In this document: piece after piece, positions 20,795 through 32,397 of the stretch
Position numbering within the stretch: the first letter of the stretch is position 1
Layout: every line of letters starts with the position of its first letter
Source of the DNA: Brachionus rotundiformis
Taxonomy: Eukaryota > Rotifera > Eurotatoria > Ploima > Brachionidae
DNA length: 64,000 bases
NCBI GenBank assembly: GCA_016802295.1
Contig: JAESIW010000137.1
Coordinates: forward strand, 4,040,031 to 4,104,030
Direction of reading: 5' to 3'
Made by a program: the position numbers and the translations under genes
The notes under the pieces: generated by a model
What the model saw: only the letters and a program-made list of their open reading frames with translations
What the model was told of the DNA's origin: nothing
The model's database searches: none

Positions 20795-20995
20795 TTAATC
20801 AGGTGATTGTTGACAAATTGTGTAACAACTTATGTCATCGCTTGAATCATATAATTCATGGGTTGTATTTGGAACCAAACTGAAATTGTCTAATGGTAGC
20901 TTCTTTCCTCTAATCAAACGAAATGAGACAGCTCTCTTACTGTCACAATTGTTTTGTTTGGTAAAAAAAAGTAGCCAAAGAATCAAAACTTTCAT
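20795..20995 (-). CDS. lectin-family deletion derivative: PAN N-terminus fused to lectin tail (copy D)
   Basis: A 66-codon frame whose first 45 residues are nearly identical to the start of copy E (MKVLILWLLFFTKQNNC to SLVPNTT), directly followed by the last ~20 residues of the lectin domain (DDISCYTICQQSPD). The rest of exon 1, both introns, the EGF exon and most of exon 3 are gone, yet the join is in frame and leaves a signal peptide. The upstream ~300 bp also match copy E's flank, so the promoter may be intact. Either a degenerate copy that stayed open by chance or a small secreted peptide. It has few cysteines left and no complete domain. Confidence 0.5.
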   Translation of the reverse strand: MKVLILWLLFFTKQNNCDSKRAVSFRLIRGKKLPLDNFSLVPNTTHELYDSSDDISCYTICQQSPD

Positions 20996-20999
20996 TACG

Positions 21000-22317
21000 G
21001 AAACTTAACAATCTCTTTTTGTAATATCTACTTTTATCAAGCACTTAGATTAATTACTAAGCTTTTTTGTGAGATTTTTTGGACAGCGACTAAAATGAAA
21101 TAATATTTATTCAAATAAATATAGAAGGCTACGAATTTAGAAATAATCAGATTACAAACTGTAATTATTAAATTCCGAAAACAAAGAAAATTTAAAAAGC
21201 AATTAGGAAAATTAATTATTTATAAAAAAAAATTGAAATTTTTCCAAGTCTAAATTTGATTAACAGACAGTGTTGTACTGTGCCTGTTTTTAGATCCAAT
21301 TTTAAACAAAATTAAAATTTTGGTTCAATATAAATAACGTTGGGTCAATTTAAATGACAAAGTTGGTTTCAATTTTGGAAAAAATTATTCTATTAAAATA
21401 AAGCGTTTGAATTTCCTTATATCAATTTAATTTTTTAAATGTTTCAACATTTTTTTCATTAACATTTAAGTACCCTATAAACTACCACAATGACCCCTAA
21501 CTATTATAAACAACACGTCTAAATATCTCCTAGGATATTTCATAAAACTTCATGTATTTTATTTATTAAATCCGATCGGATATTATGTAAAATAAGATAA
21601 AAATAAATCTTAATTTTTTAATAAAATATGTTTTTTGTTGTTGCAATAAAAAACCTTCTTTTCTGTCGGGCAAGTCTGGATATCCTCCTGCGCGACCATG
21701 ATGGTTTTCGGTCTGTATTTTGGGTCCTGAGAGTTAGGCTTATCGATTAAAATAGGATCACCATTTGCTGGTTCGATTGACAACCATCACTGCTTACAAT
21801 CATTACAATCAATGATGGAGATTTATTTTGGAAGTCTCAAATACTGAATTGTTTGATATGAATATGAAGAGCTCATTACTTTTAGTGATAAAGTAGTATT
21901 CATAGAAGAATCAGAGTATAAAGGAAAATTTGATTAACTTTTGAAATGTGAATTACTATAAACTGTGTCAAATGTCTGTTCTGTTTTGGTATTTGTGTCT
22001 TTTTAAGAACCGTGAAGAGGATTTATAAATGTTGGAGATAATTTTGGAGCAATTTCTGAGTCTAGGACGAATATAAGTGAGAATCTTGAGCTTGTTTGAG
22101 TGTATATTAGGCTCTTGACCCTTTCAAATTATCAACTTGTTCGATGGTTAATATGACCAATCTTAGTTCACAATTACGAATGATCTAGAATCTTATCTTA
22201 CCGTCTTCGTAGATCTTAAAATTAAAAACTCATCCATTGACTATCTTCTATATTGTCTACAATCTTAATTAATTTTTATATTTCAAATTGATGTTTATCT
22301 AGAATTTTGAATGATGT
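21000..22317 (+). other. intergenic; duplicated lectin upstream block and a relic open segment
   Basis: 21000-21300 matches the upstream flank of copy E (24140-24400) and of copy B (7125-7420), ending at a shared GATCCAAAA-like border. At 21650-21795 the minus strand has an uninterrupted, unusually well-composed frame (GDPILIDKPNSQDPKYRPKT, IMVAQEDIQTCPT), which could be a relic exon of unknown origin. Elsewhere A/T-rich. Confidence 0.45.
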
Positions 22318-22367
22318 TTTTAATTTAAATTTTTAATTTAAATTTTTAATTTAAATCTTTAATTTTA
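22318..22367 (+). repeat. short tandem repeat, ~15-bp unit x3
   Basis: Three consecutive units of TTTTTAATTTAAATT with slight change in the last. Confidence 0.7.
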
Positions 22368-22853
22368 TTTACTATAAATATGTATCATCTTATTTCATTT
22401 TTTCGTCTTATTCGAATAATTCCACAAACCTTTATTAGACCCAGGCCTTAATTGTAGCATTATTTTTGTATTTTAATTGATTAATAAAATCATTGTTAAT
22501 CTAATAAAAGAGTCAAATAAAATTATGTTTGTTTTCTATAGATTCTAAAAGTCACATTCCTCATGGCCACACTTGTAGCGCTTGAGCTTATGGTAAATGA
22601 AATTAAGCAGCTCTTGAGCCATATAAATAAAAATATTTAATTTTGTTTTAGAAATATATTAAATAAAAATTCATTTTTAATTAAACTAACTTTGCCCTTC
22701 AAATTGATATAAAATACATGATAATTCGATATTTCACTTAGCTGAAAAATTGATATTAAATAAAGGTTTATACGCATACAAATTTTTGTATTTAAAATGA
22801 CCATTTTTGCATCATGCAACAAGCATGAATACGTTTTGGAATTTTTTCACATA

Positions 22854-23082
22854 TTAATCAGGGGTATTTAGCCATTCCTTCAGAAGTATCGATTTTAACT
22901 GCTCGATTGAGGTAAACTTTGTTTCTACCAATTTTATATCAATATATGACCATAAGTTCTCGATAGGATTAAGATCAGGTGATCTGGCACACCATGGTAA
23001 GAGGGCAATATTATTCTCATCAAACCACTCTTTAATTAGCTTTGCTCTGCGTACTAAAGTCCCATCCTGTTGAAAAAAACCA
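22854..23082 (-). mobile_element. Tc1/mariner transposase fragment
   Basis: The minus strand reads FFQQDGTLVRRAKLIKEWFD, then ENNIALLPWCARSPDLNPIE and NLWSYIDIKL, ending at a stop at 22854. This is the second half of the DDE domain of Tc1-like transposases: the middle Asp (FQQD) and the final Glu (NPIEN) are visible, while the usual APCH segment is altered. The N-terminal DNA-binding part is missing. It lies about 100 bp from the 3' end of lectin copy E. Confidence 0.85.
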
Positions 23083-23180
23083 AGGAAAGTTTAATGAAAA
23101 ATCGATTTTTATTTTTCAGACAGAAAGAAACAGAAATTTAATCAGTTGATTTTATAATTTTATTTTAAATAAAAATTTTT

Positions 23181-24139
23181 TCAAGGTGATTGTTGACAAA
23201 TTGCTAAACGACTTAATTGGTCGCTTCCATCATAAAATTCCACTTGATTTACCATTAAAGCATTTTCGCGTAAAATATGCTCACTTCCGTCACCATTATT
23301 TGGTTCACCACTTTTGAATCGATAAATTTTAGATCCATCTGGCCACACGTATGGTTCGCCTATGTAGCTTATTTTTGATTCAATCCAAGGCCAATCCATA
23401 TTGAAAATATATAGTTCAGTCAATGTCTTTGGTCTAAACAAATACGAATTCAGACTTTGACAAAAGGATTTAGCCAAATTGAAGTTTTTGTTTCCGTCCT
23501 TTTTATAGCAATTGAATGGATAATTGTTATAAGTTGAAAAGCCACTCATGCATGATTCACAAGGTTTATTTTCATTCAATCTATACTGACCACTTGGACA
23601 ATTGTAATCACTTATTATTTTCTCACAGCTTGAATAGCAAAATTATTCAACAAAATTTATAATAAATTTAAAAATACTTTGAAGCAAAGTATCCATTTCC
23701 ACATAGACAAAGATAGTCATGTAATCTATTCACACAAGTTGCACCATTTTTACAAGGTGAACTAATGCAATGACTTTTTATTTTGATAATACAAATAAAT
23801 AAAATGAAGAAATATTTTAAAAAAAATTTACTCAATAATAAATTTCTTTTCGAAAACAACATTTAGATTATTCTGATTTTTCAATGTTTTGAGGGCATAT
23901 TCAGTGTGTAGACTACAAATGTTATTTTTGTAGACTACAAATGAACAAAATTCATACTTCATACATTGGCTGAAGCAAGAATATTTGTTTATTTTTGGGA
24001 GAAAGGTTGTATTTGGAACCAAACTTAAATTGTCTAATGGTAGCTTCTTTCCTCTAATCAAACGAAATGAGACAGCTCTCTTACTGTCACAATTGTTTTG
24101 TTTGGTAAAAAAAAGTAGCCAAAGAATCAAAACTTTCAT
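23181..24139 (-). CDS. secreted PAN/apple-like + EGF-like + C-type-lectin-like protein (copy E)
   Basis: Three exons on the minus strand: 23832-24139, 23678-23773 and 23181-23628; introns are 58 and 49 bp. 283 residues predicted. Signal peptide (MKVLILWLLFF), PAN-like module (CFSQCMKYEFCSFVVYKNNIC), EGF-like domain (CISSPCKNGATC, CLCGNGYFASNC), lectin-like domain (CESCMSGFSTYNNYPFNCY, YVWPDGSKIYRF, GEPNN, terminal ICQQ). All exons are open. Diverged more from A/C than those are from each other. Its upstream ~280 bp are shared with copies B and D, so this is the likely source of those duplicates' 5' ends. Confidence 0.85.
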
Positions 24140-24660
24140 TACGGAAAATTAACAATCTCTTTTTGTAATTTAAACGCTGTTTTTATTTACTTTTATCAGG
24201 CATTTAGATCAATTACTAGCGAAATATATTTATATAAAGAATTTAGAAATAATTAAGTTTAGTTTCAAAATTGTTTCAAATTTTAAATCCAGAAAATAAA
24301 GTGAATTTATTAAGCAAATAAGAAAAATTAATTATTTAAAAAAACTTTTTTTCAGTCTAAAGCTTGATTAATTGACATTTTCCCTATTTTGATCCATTAA
24401 AAACATAATCAAAACCTTGCATCTTTAAAAAAGAAATTTAAAAAAATAATTTCGAAAAATTTCTTCCAAAAACTTATTTAAAAGATTTAATACTGCAAAG
24501 TTTATGCAAAATAATGAAAATTGTATTGATTAAATCGAAAAGTAATTCCTCAAATGAAGAAAATCACATAAATAATCAAAAAATACATACCTTCAAATTT
24601 ATTTTGTCCAAAAGTCGAGATCATGTTCATATAGCTGATAAGTAAAAATTTCATATTTAA
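24140..24660 (+). other. copy E upstream flank and AT-rich spacer
   Basis: 24140-24400 is the upstream block shared with copies B and D, presumably carrying the promoter. The remainder is A/T-rich spacer before the retroelement. No gene. Confidence 0.5.
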
Positions 24661-24679
24661 AAAGAAAAATAGAAAAACT

Positions 24680-26470
24680 GTGAAAAATTTTATAATTAAT
24701 AACAACTGTGTAAATAATAAAAGTAAAAAATTAGTTAGAGGTAGTGTTGGATCGTTTTCTGATCAGAGCAAGGGAGTTCTTGAGTCGTGTTCGTTGAATT
24801 GTAGTTTAGAAAAGAATAGGATAAGTTCTCAAGGAGCTTATCTCACTTGTATTTATACTAACGCCACTTCACTCAATAACAAACTAACGGAGCTTGTTGT
24901 TCGGCTGGACGAGTTGGATAGACCACATATTGTATGTGTATCTGAAACTTGGTTTTCTGAATTTTCAACAACATGTATAACTGGCTATAGCTTATACCGA
25001 AGAGATGTAATGGGACGGGGCGGTGGAGTTTGTATATATGTGAGAGCAGATCTCTACTCGATTGAGGTGACGTGCAGAGTTTCAGATGGTGTTGAACAGA
25101 TATGGTGTGGAATTAGAAGTGGAGTAGAAAGTGTGTTGGTTGGATGCATGTACAGACCACCAAAAAGTGACTGCTCTGTTACTGTTTGTGTAAATAAATC
25201 TTTAAAAGAGGCAAGGAAAATGATAGAAAATAATATATATGATGCTCTTGTAGTTTGTGGAGATTTCAATTTCCCTGAAATTATCTGGACATTAGATGGT
25301 GGAAATGAAAGTGGAGAAAATGAGGTTAGCTTTGTTGAAGGCTTGGAGGAAGCTTTTATGATTCAGTGTGTGGATTTTCCAACATTTCTACATGGAATAA
25401 ATAGAGAATCTAGCTTATTGGATCTACTGTTAACGAGTGAGCCTGAAAGGGTTCTGGAAGTCCGTGCACTGCCACTAGTAGGTGAAACGGAGAAGGCTCA
25501 TGTTATGCTAGAGTGGAAGTTTGCAATGAAAAATTTGAGCACAATGTCACTGAAGAAAAGAAAAATAGTAAGAAAAGCCGTGTGTCAATGGATAGATGTG
25601 TGGCGTATGGGACTGTGTACTGATAAGTGTAAAGTGATGCATTTTGGCAGACTAAATGAAAGACATAAATATTCGGTAAGATGTGGTGAAAACAGTTCAA
25701 ATGTTATATTAATGACCACAGAGTGTGAGAGGGATCTAGGAGTGATGGTCTCATCAGATTTAAAGTGGACCCGCCAAGTAAAAAATGCTTGTGCTAAAGC
25801 GAATAGGGTACTTGGAATGCTAAAGCGAACGTTTAAAAGTAGAAATGAAAGGTTGTGGTTAAGATTGTATATATCAATGGTGAGACCCCACCTAGACTAC
25901 GCAGTACAGGTTTGGAATCCAAGTATGAAAAAGAATGCGAATGAATTAGAGAGGATACAAGAGAGAGCGACAAAAATACCTGTGCATCTAAAAAATATGT
26001 CGTATGAAATGAGGTTGGTTAAACTGGGTTTGACAAGGCTTAGTGAAAGAAGAGTGAGAGGAGACTTGATTGAAATGTACAAATTAGTCAATGGTTTAGA
26101 AAAAGTGGACCTGGTCAGAGATTTGATCAGAAATAGATCAGAATACAATGGTCCTGCTGCAGCGTTAAGAGGGAATAGTATCAGAATTCAGAGAGAAAGT
26201 TTCCCTGCTCAAATTAGAAACGATTTTGCAGCTGCGGTTAGTGCCAGACATACCTTTTTCTCAAATAGATAGTTCCGCATTGGAATAAGTTGTCAGAAGA
26301 TGTAGTAAAATCTAAATCAACTGCGTGTTTCAAAAAGTCTTTAGATAAATTCAATGGAATCGGCTGCTACAGCTCCACACGGCCAAATGGCAGTGATGGG
26401 CTCAGACACTCTATATGTTAGGTGTCGCAGCAAGAACTACTACTACTACTACTAATACTACTACTATATC
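24680..26470 (+). mobile_element. non-LTR retroelement with endonuclease but deleted RT core
   Basis: An open frame of about 530 codons (24680-26272). Residues about 55-282 are an exonuclease-endonuclease-phosphatase domain of the CR1/L2/Jockey style: NATSLNNK, CVSETW, YRPP, GDFNFPE and SLLDLLLT; the terminal SDH motif is altered to EKAH. At about residue 300 the sequence jumps to the post-palm part (WRMGLCTDKCKVMHFGRLN, ERDLGVMVSSDLKW, MVRPHLDYAVQVWNP, RRVRGDLIEMYKLVNG), so the RT fingers and palm with the catalytic aspartates are missing while the frame stays open. The apparent start is a GTG; the true start is unclear. A one-base loss near 26269 ends the frame early, since the C-terminal PHWNKLSEDVVKSKS continues in another frame. 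The element ends with a (CTA)n-like tail (26437-26467). Confidence 0.85.
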
Positions 26471-28151
26471 TGTGCCACTTTGGCATTCATATATTTCCAA
26501 TGTTAAAAGAATTAATTATAATAAAATAATACATTTCTAGTCAAGTTAAATCAATTTTATTGATAATTGCCAATTCGATAGTTTTCTCACTATCTTTGCA
26601 TCTAAAGGACCATATAATAATTAAGAAAGAGATATATTTTTTGGTCTCCAAAAATAATGACTTGATTTGATATTTTTTGGTAAATACTTAAATAAAATTA
26701 CTTAAAAAACAAAAATAATGAAGACTGGAGTGGCTTGGGCATAAACTAAGAATGAAAAGAACATGTCAATGAACAACAAAAGGGTATTGGAAGAAAGTGA
26801 CCTAAGAAACAAGAAAAAAAATCAAAAAGTGGAGTAGAAATCAAAGCATTTTTCGAATAAATAAAATAATAAATGCACTAGATGTGGAAGACCTGTTGGC
26901 TCAAATATTAAAACAAACGTAATTTAATTTCTGTAAAAAAATGTAAAAAATCTATTTGTTTGGAAGATTATTCTATTATTTTTAGAGATATTATATATTG
27001 AAGATTAAAGAGATTTGTTTAAAGATAAAATACCGTTTTATTGTTATTAGAGATCATGGGCTGTTAATCATTATTACATCCCATCAAACAAATCAATATT
27101 GGGAGACTGGGTGGTTTGGACATATACTGAGACGGCAAAGAACATGACAATGCTCAACAGAATTTTTTTTTAAGTTATAAGTCATTCAAGTCAATAACTT
27201 TATTTTTTTATTTTTTTGACTTATTTCTTTCAATTTTTTGGTACAAATCATATTATTTAGATTAAAAAACTGCATTTTCTAGTAGATATTTTAATGATCA
27301 ATTCAAAAATTCTTCATCTTTAAGATGTATCTATAAAGTTATTAGGATTTTTTACGGTGTTTTGTAAATTTTATTTCTTAAACTGAAAATTAACTATAAT
27401 GGCAGCATATTTTATTAATTTAAATTGAGGTAAATAAAAATAAATGAATCAAAAAACATGATATTTCATAATATTTAACGCGGCTACACAATGTGTTATT
27501 TTTAAGCAATACCGCTTAGATTATTAAAATTCAGAAATAATATTATGACTTGATTTAAAATTTTGTAACTTAAAAAATATTGGAAGATAGTATGACCAAA
27601 GAGGCAATAAAAAAAGAACAAGTTGGGAGGATGTCAAAAGAAGCCACCCTTTTCTGTACAGCTACGAATAAAATATAATACAATTTATAATGATTTTACT
27701 GAAATATTATGATCCAATTTTTGAAAAGCTTGGAAAAGCTTGACTGTATTCAAAAAAAATTATCTTTTCTTTTAAAATAATTGTTCAAACAAGCATGGTT
27801 ATACATAAAAAGAAAATTGTAAATTGTAATGTTCTTTTACCAGAAATTTGGTTAGAACAAGTTTAAAAAAAGTTCTATACATTTCCTAATTTTGAGACTA
27901 AAATCTGATTCTTTAGCTCTCTGTTAAGCTTTTTCTGCTTTCAAGACAATATAAATGTCTATAGCACCAAATAACCCTATTGAATAAATTATAATTTAAT
28001 CTTATAATAAAAAAATAATTTACAGGTTTCATTTTTGTTTATAAAAAAAAATTGATAAAAAAAATATTCTGGAACTTTGTGCTATGTCGCATTAGTCTCC
28101 CACGAACAATATTCACTTGAGAAATGACCCAAGACCACCGCGGCTTTAACC
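26471..28151 (+). other. AT-rich intergenic with short retroelement remnants
   Basis: Around 26727 the plus strand reads RLEWLGHKLRMKRTCQ, and around 27098 RETGWFGHILRRQRT. Both resemble the C-terminal R.WLGH.LRM segment of RTE-like elements; around 27600 a KKRTSWEDVKR segment follows the same pattern. None is longer than about 100 bp. The Sp gene promoter lies at the right edge, where GC rises (28080-28150). Confidence 0.45.
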
Positions 28152-29372
28152 ATGAACAATAGTGTGCTAACTCTTTCAAATCCGAGTAATTTCATTCAAA
28201 ACGAGCCTAAATTTGAGATGGCCTCGCCGACTGGCAACCTAGGTCTGAACATAGACCAGAACCACTTGCTTCAAATAACCCAATTGATGAACGAACTGGC
28301 GCAGAACCAGTCATCAGAGCAATACACAGAAATGAGCAACCAACCGATTGAGCTAGTCATCCAGGAGCCTCAGACAAACAACCAAACAGCTCTCCTCTCG
28401 CCCAATTCGTTCGCCCAGTTTAATCAACAAACCGCCCAGAACAACATCCAGCAATTGCTGATGCCCCAAGTCGACCAGCAGCAAGTCCACACCATAATGC
28501 TGAACGGACAGCCGGCTCTGTTTATACCAGCGTCGGCAGCTGTCAACTCAAATCTTCTAACTCAAGTGCTTCAAACAAACCAGTTTGATCTGAATCAGGA
28601 CTTGGCTTCGCTGTTGAGCCAAACACAGGACAACCTCAAGACCGAGAATCCCGCCGAACAAAGCCAACCAGTGGTTCTCCTCCAACAGGACAGTAACCTT
28701 GCGGAAAGTAAGGAAAAATCCGAACAGAAGGCTGTGAAGCCGGCTGCTACAAAAAATATTAAAAAACTAGCCAACATTCAGCCAGCAGTTCCAAGCGATC
28801 AGTACCAAACACTTCAGATAATACAAAATTCGGACCAGCAATGGATTATAATCAACAATGAGCAAACAGGTCAAGACCAAGAGTTGTCTCAGGCAGATGA
28901 GGGACTAAAGAAGCTCAAGCGCAAGGCTTGCGACTGTCCCAATTGTGTCGAGTTCAAAAAGAATGGCTGCAAGGAGGACCCGAACAAACGGCGCACTCAC
29001 AAGTGCCACAAATGCTCCAAAGAGTACAACAAGACGTCCCATTTGCGCGCTCACTTGCGCGGACATGACAATTACAGACCGTATGTGTGCGATTTTAAAA
29101 ATTGCACAAAAAGCTTTACTAGATCCGACGAGCTCAAACGTCACAAGCGAATACACAACGATGACAGAAATTTTGTCTGCAATGTTTGCAAGAAGCGATT
29201 TTTGCGCAGTGATCATTTGGGCAAGCATTTGTTGGTGCATTCGAAGTCGGCCACTAAGACAACGCCCGGCACTGTCGGCGGACACTTGGCCGTGCTTGAC
29301 TCTGGCCACGTGTCCATTGCATCATTGCAGCAACAGGTTTTATGCGAACAAAATCAAGAGTTTATTAACTAA
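28152..29372 (+). CDS. Sp-family transcription factor (buttonhead box + three C2H2 fingers)
   Basis: 406 residues, one exon. The N-terminal ~240 residues are Gln/Asn/Leu-rich, like the Sp1 activation domains. A buttonhead-type box (CDCPNC, about residues 260-265) precedes three contiguous C2H2 fingers (about 283-361): KTSHLRAHLRGH, SFTRSDELKRHKRIH and RFLRSDHLGKHLLVH. The specificity residues match Sp/KLF proteins that bind GC/GT boxes (KTSHLRA, RSDELKR, RSDHLGK). The box separates Sp from KLF. Odd points: finger 1 has CX2C spacing instead of CX4C, and the linkers are DNYRP and NDDRN rather than TGE(R/K)P. GC content is much higher than the flanks. Which Sp subgroup (Sp1-4 or Sp5-9) is not settled; the Q-rich N-terminus favours Sp1-4. 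Confidence 0.93.
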   Translation: MNNSVLTLSNPSNFIQNEPKFEMASPTGNLGLNIDQNHLLQITQLMNELAQNQSSEQYTEMSNQPIELVIQEPQTNNQTALLSPNSFAQFNQQTAQNNIQQLLMPQVDQQQVHTIMLNGQPALFIPASAAVNSNLLTQVLQTNQFDLNQDLASLLSQTQDNLKTENPAEQSQPVVLLQQDSNLAESKEKSEQKAVKPAATKNIKKLANIQPAVPSDQYQTLQIIQNSDQQWIIINNEQTGQDQELSQADEGLKKLKRKACDCPNCVEFKKNGCKEDPNKRRTHKCHKCSKEYNKTSHLRAHLRGHDNYRPYVCDFKNCTKSFTRSDELKRHKRIHNDDRNFVCNVCKKRFLRSDHLGKHLLVHSKSATKTTPGTVGGHLAVLDSGHVSIASLQQQVLCEQNQEFIN

Positions 29373-29995
29373 CTCCTCAAAAAATTAATTTACTTTGTTT
29401 AGTGTTAAATATTTTTTGTTCAAAATTGTATCTGCTGTAAAATAAATTTATTAAAAAATTTTTTCAATCAAAAATTAATTTTTTGTATTTTATTTTAGAA
29501 ATAACACAGGGTAAACTAATAGTTTGGTTCCTAATCTGCATTCAAATGCAGATCTCTGTACTGATCATTTAGATTAATTAAATAATATGATTAAATCCAA
29601 GTAATTACAAAATTTATACATAGTGTCAATTATATTTAAAACATTTTAATTTTTGGACCAAATCCAAAGAATTATTTTTGAAAATAAAAGCAAAAATCGC
29701 GTTTAAGTAATTTTTCTAAAACTGTAGTTTTAAAAAGATTGTAATGAATATTCCACATGAAAGAAAGAAAGCGAGTATGACTATGCTCTAATGTATCTCT
29801 ATGTATTTGACCAAACTGAATGCGACCTTGTTCAGATTATGTGTTGTACCATGTTGTAACTGCCCTTGATCGACTGTCCCAAGAAGTGTTTGACTAAAGT
29901 GTATACTTATTGTTTAAAAAAACTAAAATGCTCCTCTTAGATTTGAATTATTTTCTATTTCGAAATTAGCTCTACAATTTTTTTTATTTTTAATT
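29373..29995 (+). other. intergenic, no gene seen
   Basis: The Sp gene 3' region with AATAAA-type A/T runs (about 29441), then mixed sequence 29740-29900 with somewhat higher GC but no open frame or recognisable repeat. Confidence 0.5.
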
Positions 29996-30545
29996 TTTTT
30001 TTCAATTTCAAGGTTAATCAACAGGCTAATGCCCGTGTCATAAAGACCGATTAGCACTCCATTTATTTAAATAAAATAAGTTACACAAATTAAAAAATAT
30101 TAATTGTTTATATAATTATTTGAAAAATAAAACATTGATATAATAGAAAAATCCAAAAGTTTTTTCACCATTTACTGATTTAGATGTTGGTTCTATCAGA
30201 TTTTCACTGTTCCTTAAATTATATTTTAAATTTCTTGAGTCATTTTCCTTTAAATTCTTCCTTAGATTTTCAGGAGAGTTATGAAAGTATAGTGTTTTAT
30301 AAGCAAAAGATAACCTTCTATCTAGTATTCTATGTTGGAATGCATATAGGCCATACTTTTCTAAGAAGTTATTAATGTCGTTTAAGTTATATACTTCAAA
30401 TTTGAACTTAAACAATTTAAATATTGTCAAATAATAACTCTTAGTCAATTTAATTATTGCCTCTTTTGAGAAATAGCACAAGAGAGTCGAGCAATAATCA
30501 AAATAAGGCAATATAAACGTCTTAAAAACATTTTTTTGTTAGAAT
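29996..30545 (-). mobile_element. non-LTR retroelement 3' portion
   Basis: The minus strand encodes FKTFILPYFDYCSTLLCYFS, then KEAIIKLTKSYYLTIFKLFK and a further ~90 residues to a stop at 30116, then a 3' untranslated segment (TTAGCCTGTTGATTAACCTT) and A-rich tail at about 29990-30000. The FILPYFDYCS start is the conserved post-palm region of LINE RTs. A related fragment is at 320-502, and a 20-bp match to the untranslated segment occurs near 56600. Confidence 0.8.
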
Positions 30546-31317
30546 CAAAGCTAAATTTAGGCTTTATTAATGGAAAATAACCCATATTCAAGGTATTTTC
30601 CAGCTAATTCAATTTTAATTATTATAACATAAAAACTATGTAATTAACTCTAAAAGAAAAAAGGTTGAATTTGGGCTTTACTCTAAGAGTCCACAACGTG
30701 AGTTTACGGTATTTTTATTTTTAAATCGCATACAAATAAATAACAAAATATTTGGAAAAAATAGCAAAAAAGTCATTTCACAGTCTTTCCGACAAATTAA
30801 AAAAAAATTGAAAAAAAGACAGCTGTAAAATTGAAATAATTATTGCTTTAATTATCTTTTAAGTTTAAGATTTTGTTTTCAATCAAAAAAATCTTTAGTG
30901 CTATTTTAAATATTTTTTTTTTGATTTTTGTTTATAAATTCGAATTAAAAAAACTTGATTTCTAGTTTCTACATTTATTTATGTCTGTTATCTTTTTGAT
31001 AAATTGATTTGCTTTAAAAAAATTCAAAAAAAGTTTAAAGCCAATTTAAATGAAACTTTATGACCAATCAACAACAAATAAATCTTAACCGACCAAGGCT
31101 TTGTGGAACCATATTTTAAATAAATAAGATCTTAAACTTCTGTTGTTTCTTTTTATTCCTTTATTATACCAACTTTTAAACTCTGTTGCGCTCAACTCCC
31201 TGACGGAATCAAAATTGGAAGCCTGAGGGAGATCGTTGGAATCCTTTTTTCTCGGAAGCCAATGTAAAATGTTCCAAACGGAAATGAAAAAGTTCACTAT
31301 TTATAAGAGATTTTTTT
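30546..31317 (+). other. AT-rich intergenic stretch
   Basis: No gene supported. A 70-codon minus frame at 31085-31297 (LPQASNFDSVRELSATEFKS) is better composed than background and may be a retroelement relic; unassigned. Confidence 0.4.
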
Positions 31318-31440
31318 AGTCAGAACAAACAGAGCCCTTCAATGGACACCTCAAAAGCATCGTAAGATAGGACGGTCAGCTGTAGTATGGTGGTCAATTA
31401 TCACCCAAAGAGTCGCCGAAAAAATATGAAGCAAAGATAA
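31318..31440 (+). mobile_element. retroelement C-terminal remnant
   Basis: A plus-strand frame RTNRALQWTPQKHRKIGRSA followed by VVWWSIITQRVAEKI and a stop matches the RAL.W.P.G.RK.GRP...W pattern at the C-terminus of many LINE polyproteins. About 40 codons only. Confidence 0.55.
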
Positions 31441-32397
31441 AGGGAAAAGTTTGGCTTAAATAAAGTTATATCTTTTTAACAGTGAAAAATAGCAAAAAAA
31501 TACTTTATTCAAAAACACTTTAATGATTCAATTTAATTTAAAAAACTTTCTTTAGGAAATAAATAAAAAAAATTTATCGAAAAGTTTTCTAATCTAATAG
31601 ATAAAAAAACTAGATTTAAAAAATCTCTTATAATTAGTGAACGATTATTAGAAGAAGCAGCAAAACTAGAAATTAATTAATCAATCTAGAATTGTCAAAG
31701 AAATAGGTGAAAAGTAGCACGGGCAGCCAAATGGCATAAACAAAGATCGATTATAAAAGTAGTGATTAAATTCAAGGTGAAATTGCTAATCTTTGTGGCG
31801 GTTTTACCAAATGTGTCTTGACTTATTGCTGATTTTAATGGTAGTTCTAGGCCAGGAAGTAAATAAAAAGCTTGGAATCGTTTACAACTATATGAATGCA
31901 TCTTAATGTATCTTAAGGACAAATAAGGTTTAAACGGTGTTGGTTTGAGTTGAAAAATAATATCTTCAGAAAATCAGCAATCAGCAATCTTGTATTGGGA
32001 AAAATCATTTCTTCACCGCAAAAAATCAAAATTATTTGGTGGTAGTACAAAATATAAATTATATTTTACAAATTGAATGTAGTTTCTACTCAGTAAATAT
32101 AAAAAAATGGACGTTTGACAAAAAAATAACTAACTCTCATGTTTAATACTTCTAATGGTTACAAACTGGACATATTTTACCAATTCGCTCGGTAAGATCA
32201 ATTAAATGTTTGCACATATAAACAATTTATCACTTTATCAATTTATTAATTATTACGTCTATTATTTTATAGTTTAAAGTTTTATCTTATATTTTTTCTA
32301 TAAAAAAAAAAAAATCATAAATTTATTTTAAATATTTATTCAAAAACCTATTAAATAAATTCAATAATTAATACTTAAAAAATTTTGATTTAAATTA
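31441..32397 (+). other. intergenic, no gene supported
   Basis: A/T-rich. 31695-31922 has a 75-codon minus frame with hydrophobic and Leu-rich composition, but no family match or homologue in the window. The right edge is the cadherin 3' region. Confidence 0.4.

Noticed and set aside
28905..29388. Frames overlapping the Sp factor (both strands)
   Set aside because: Shadows of the GC-rich finger region; the fingers are in the 28152 frame only.
31695..31922. Hydrophobic 75-codon minus frame
   Set aside because: No family resemblance, splice context or homologue in the window.
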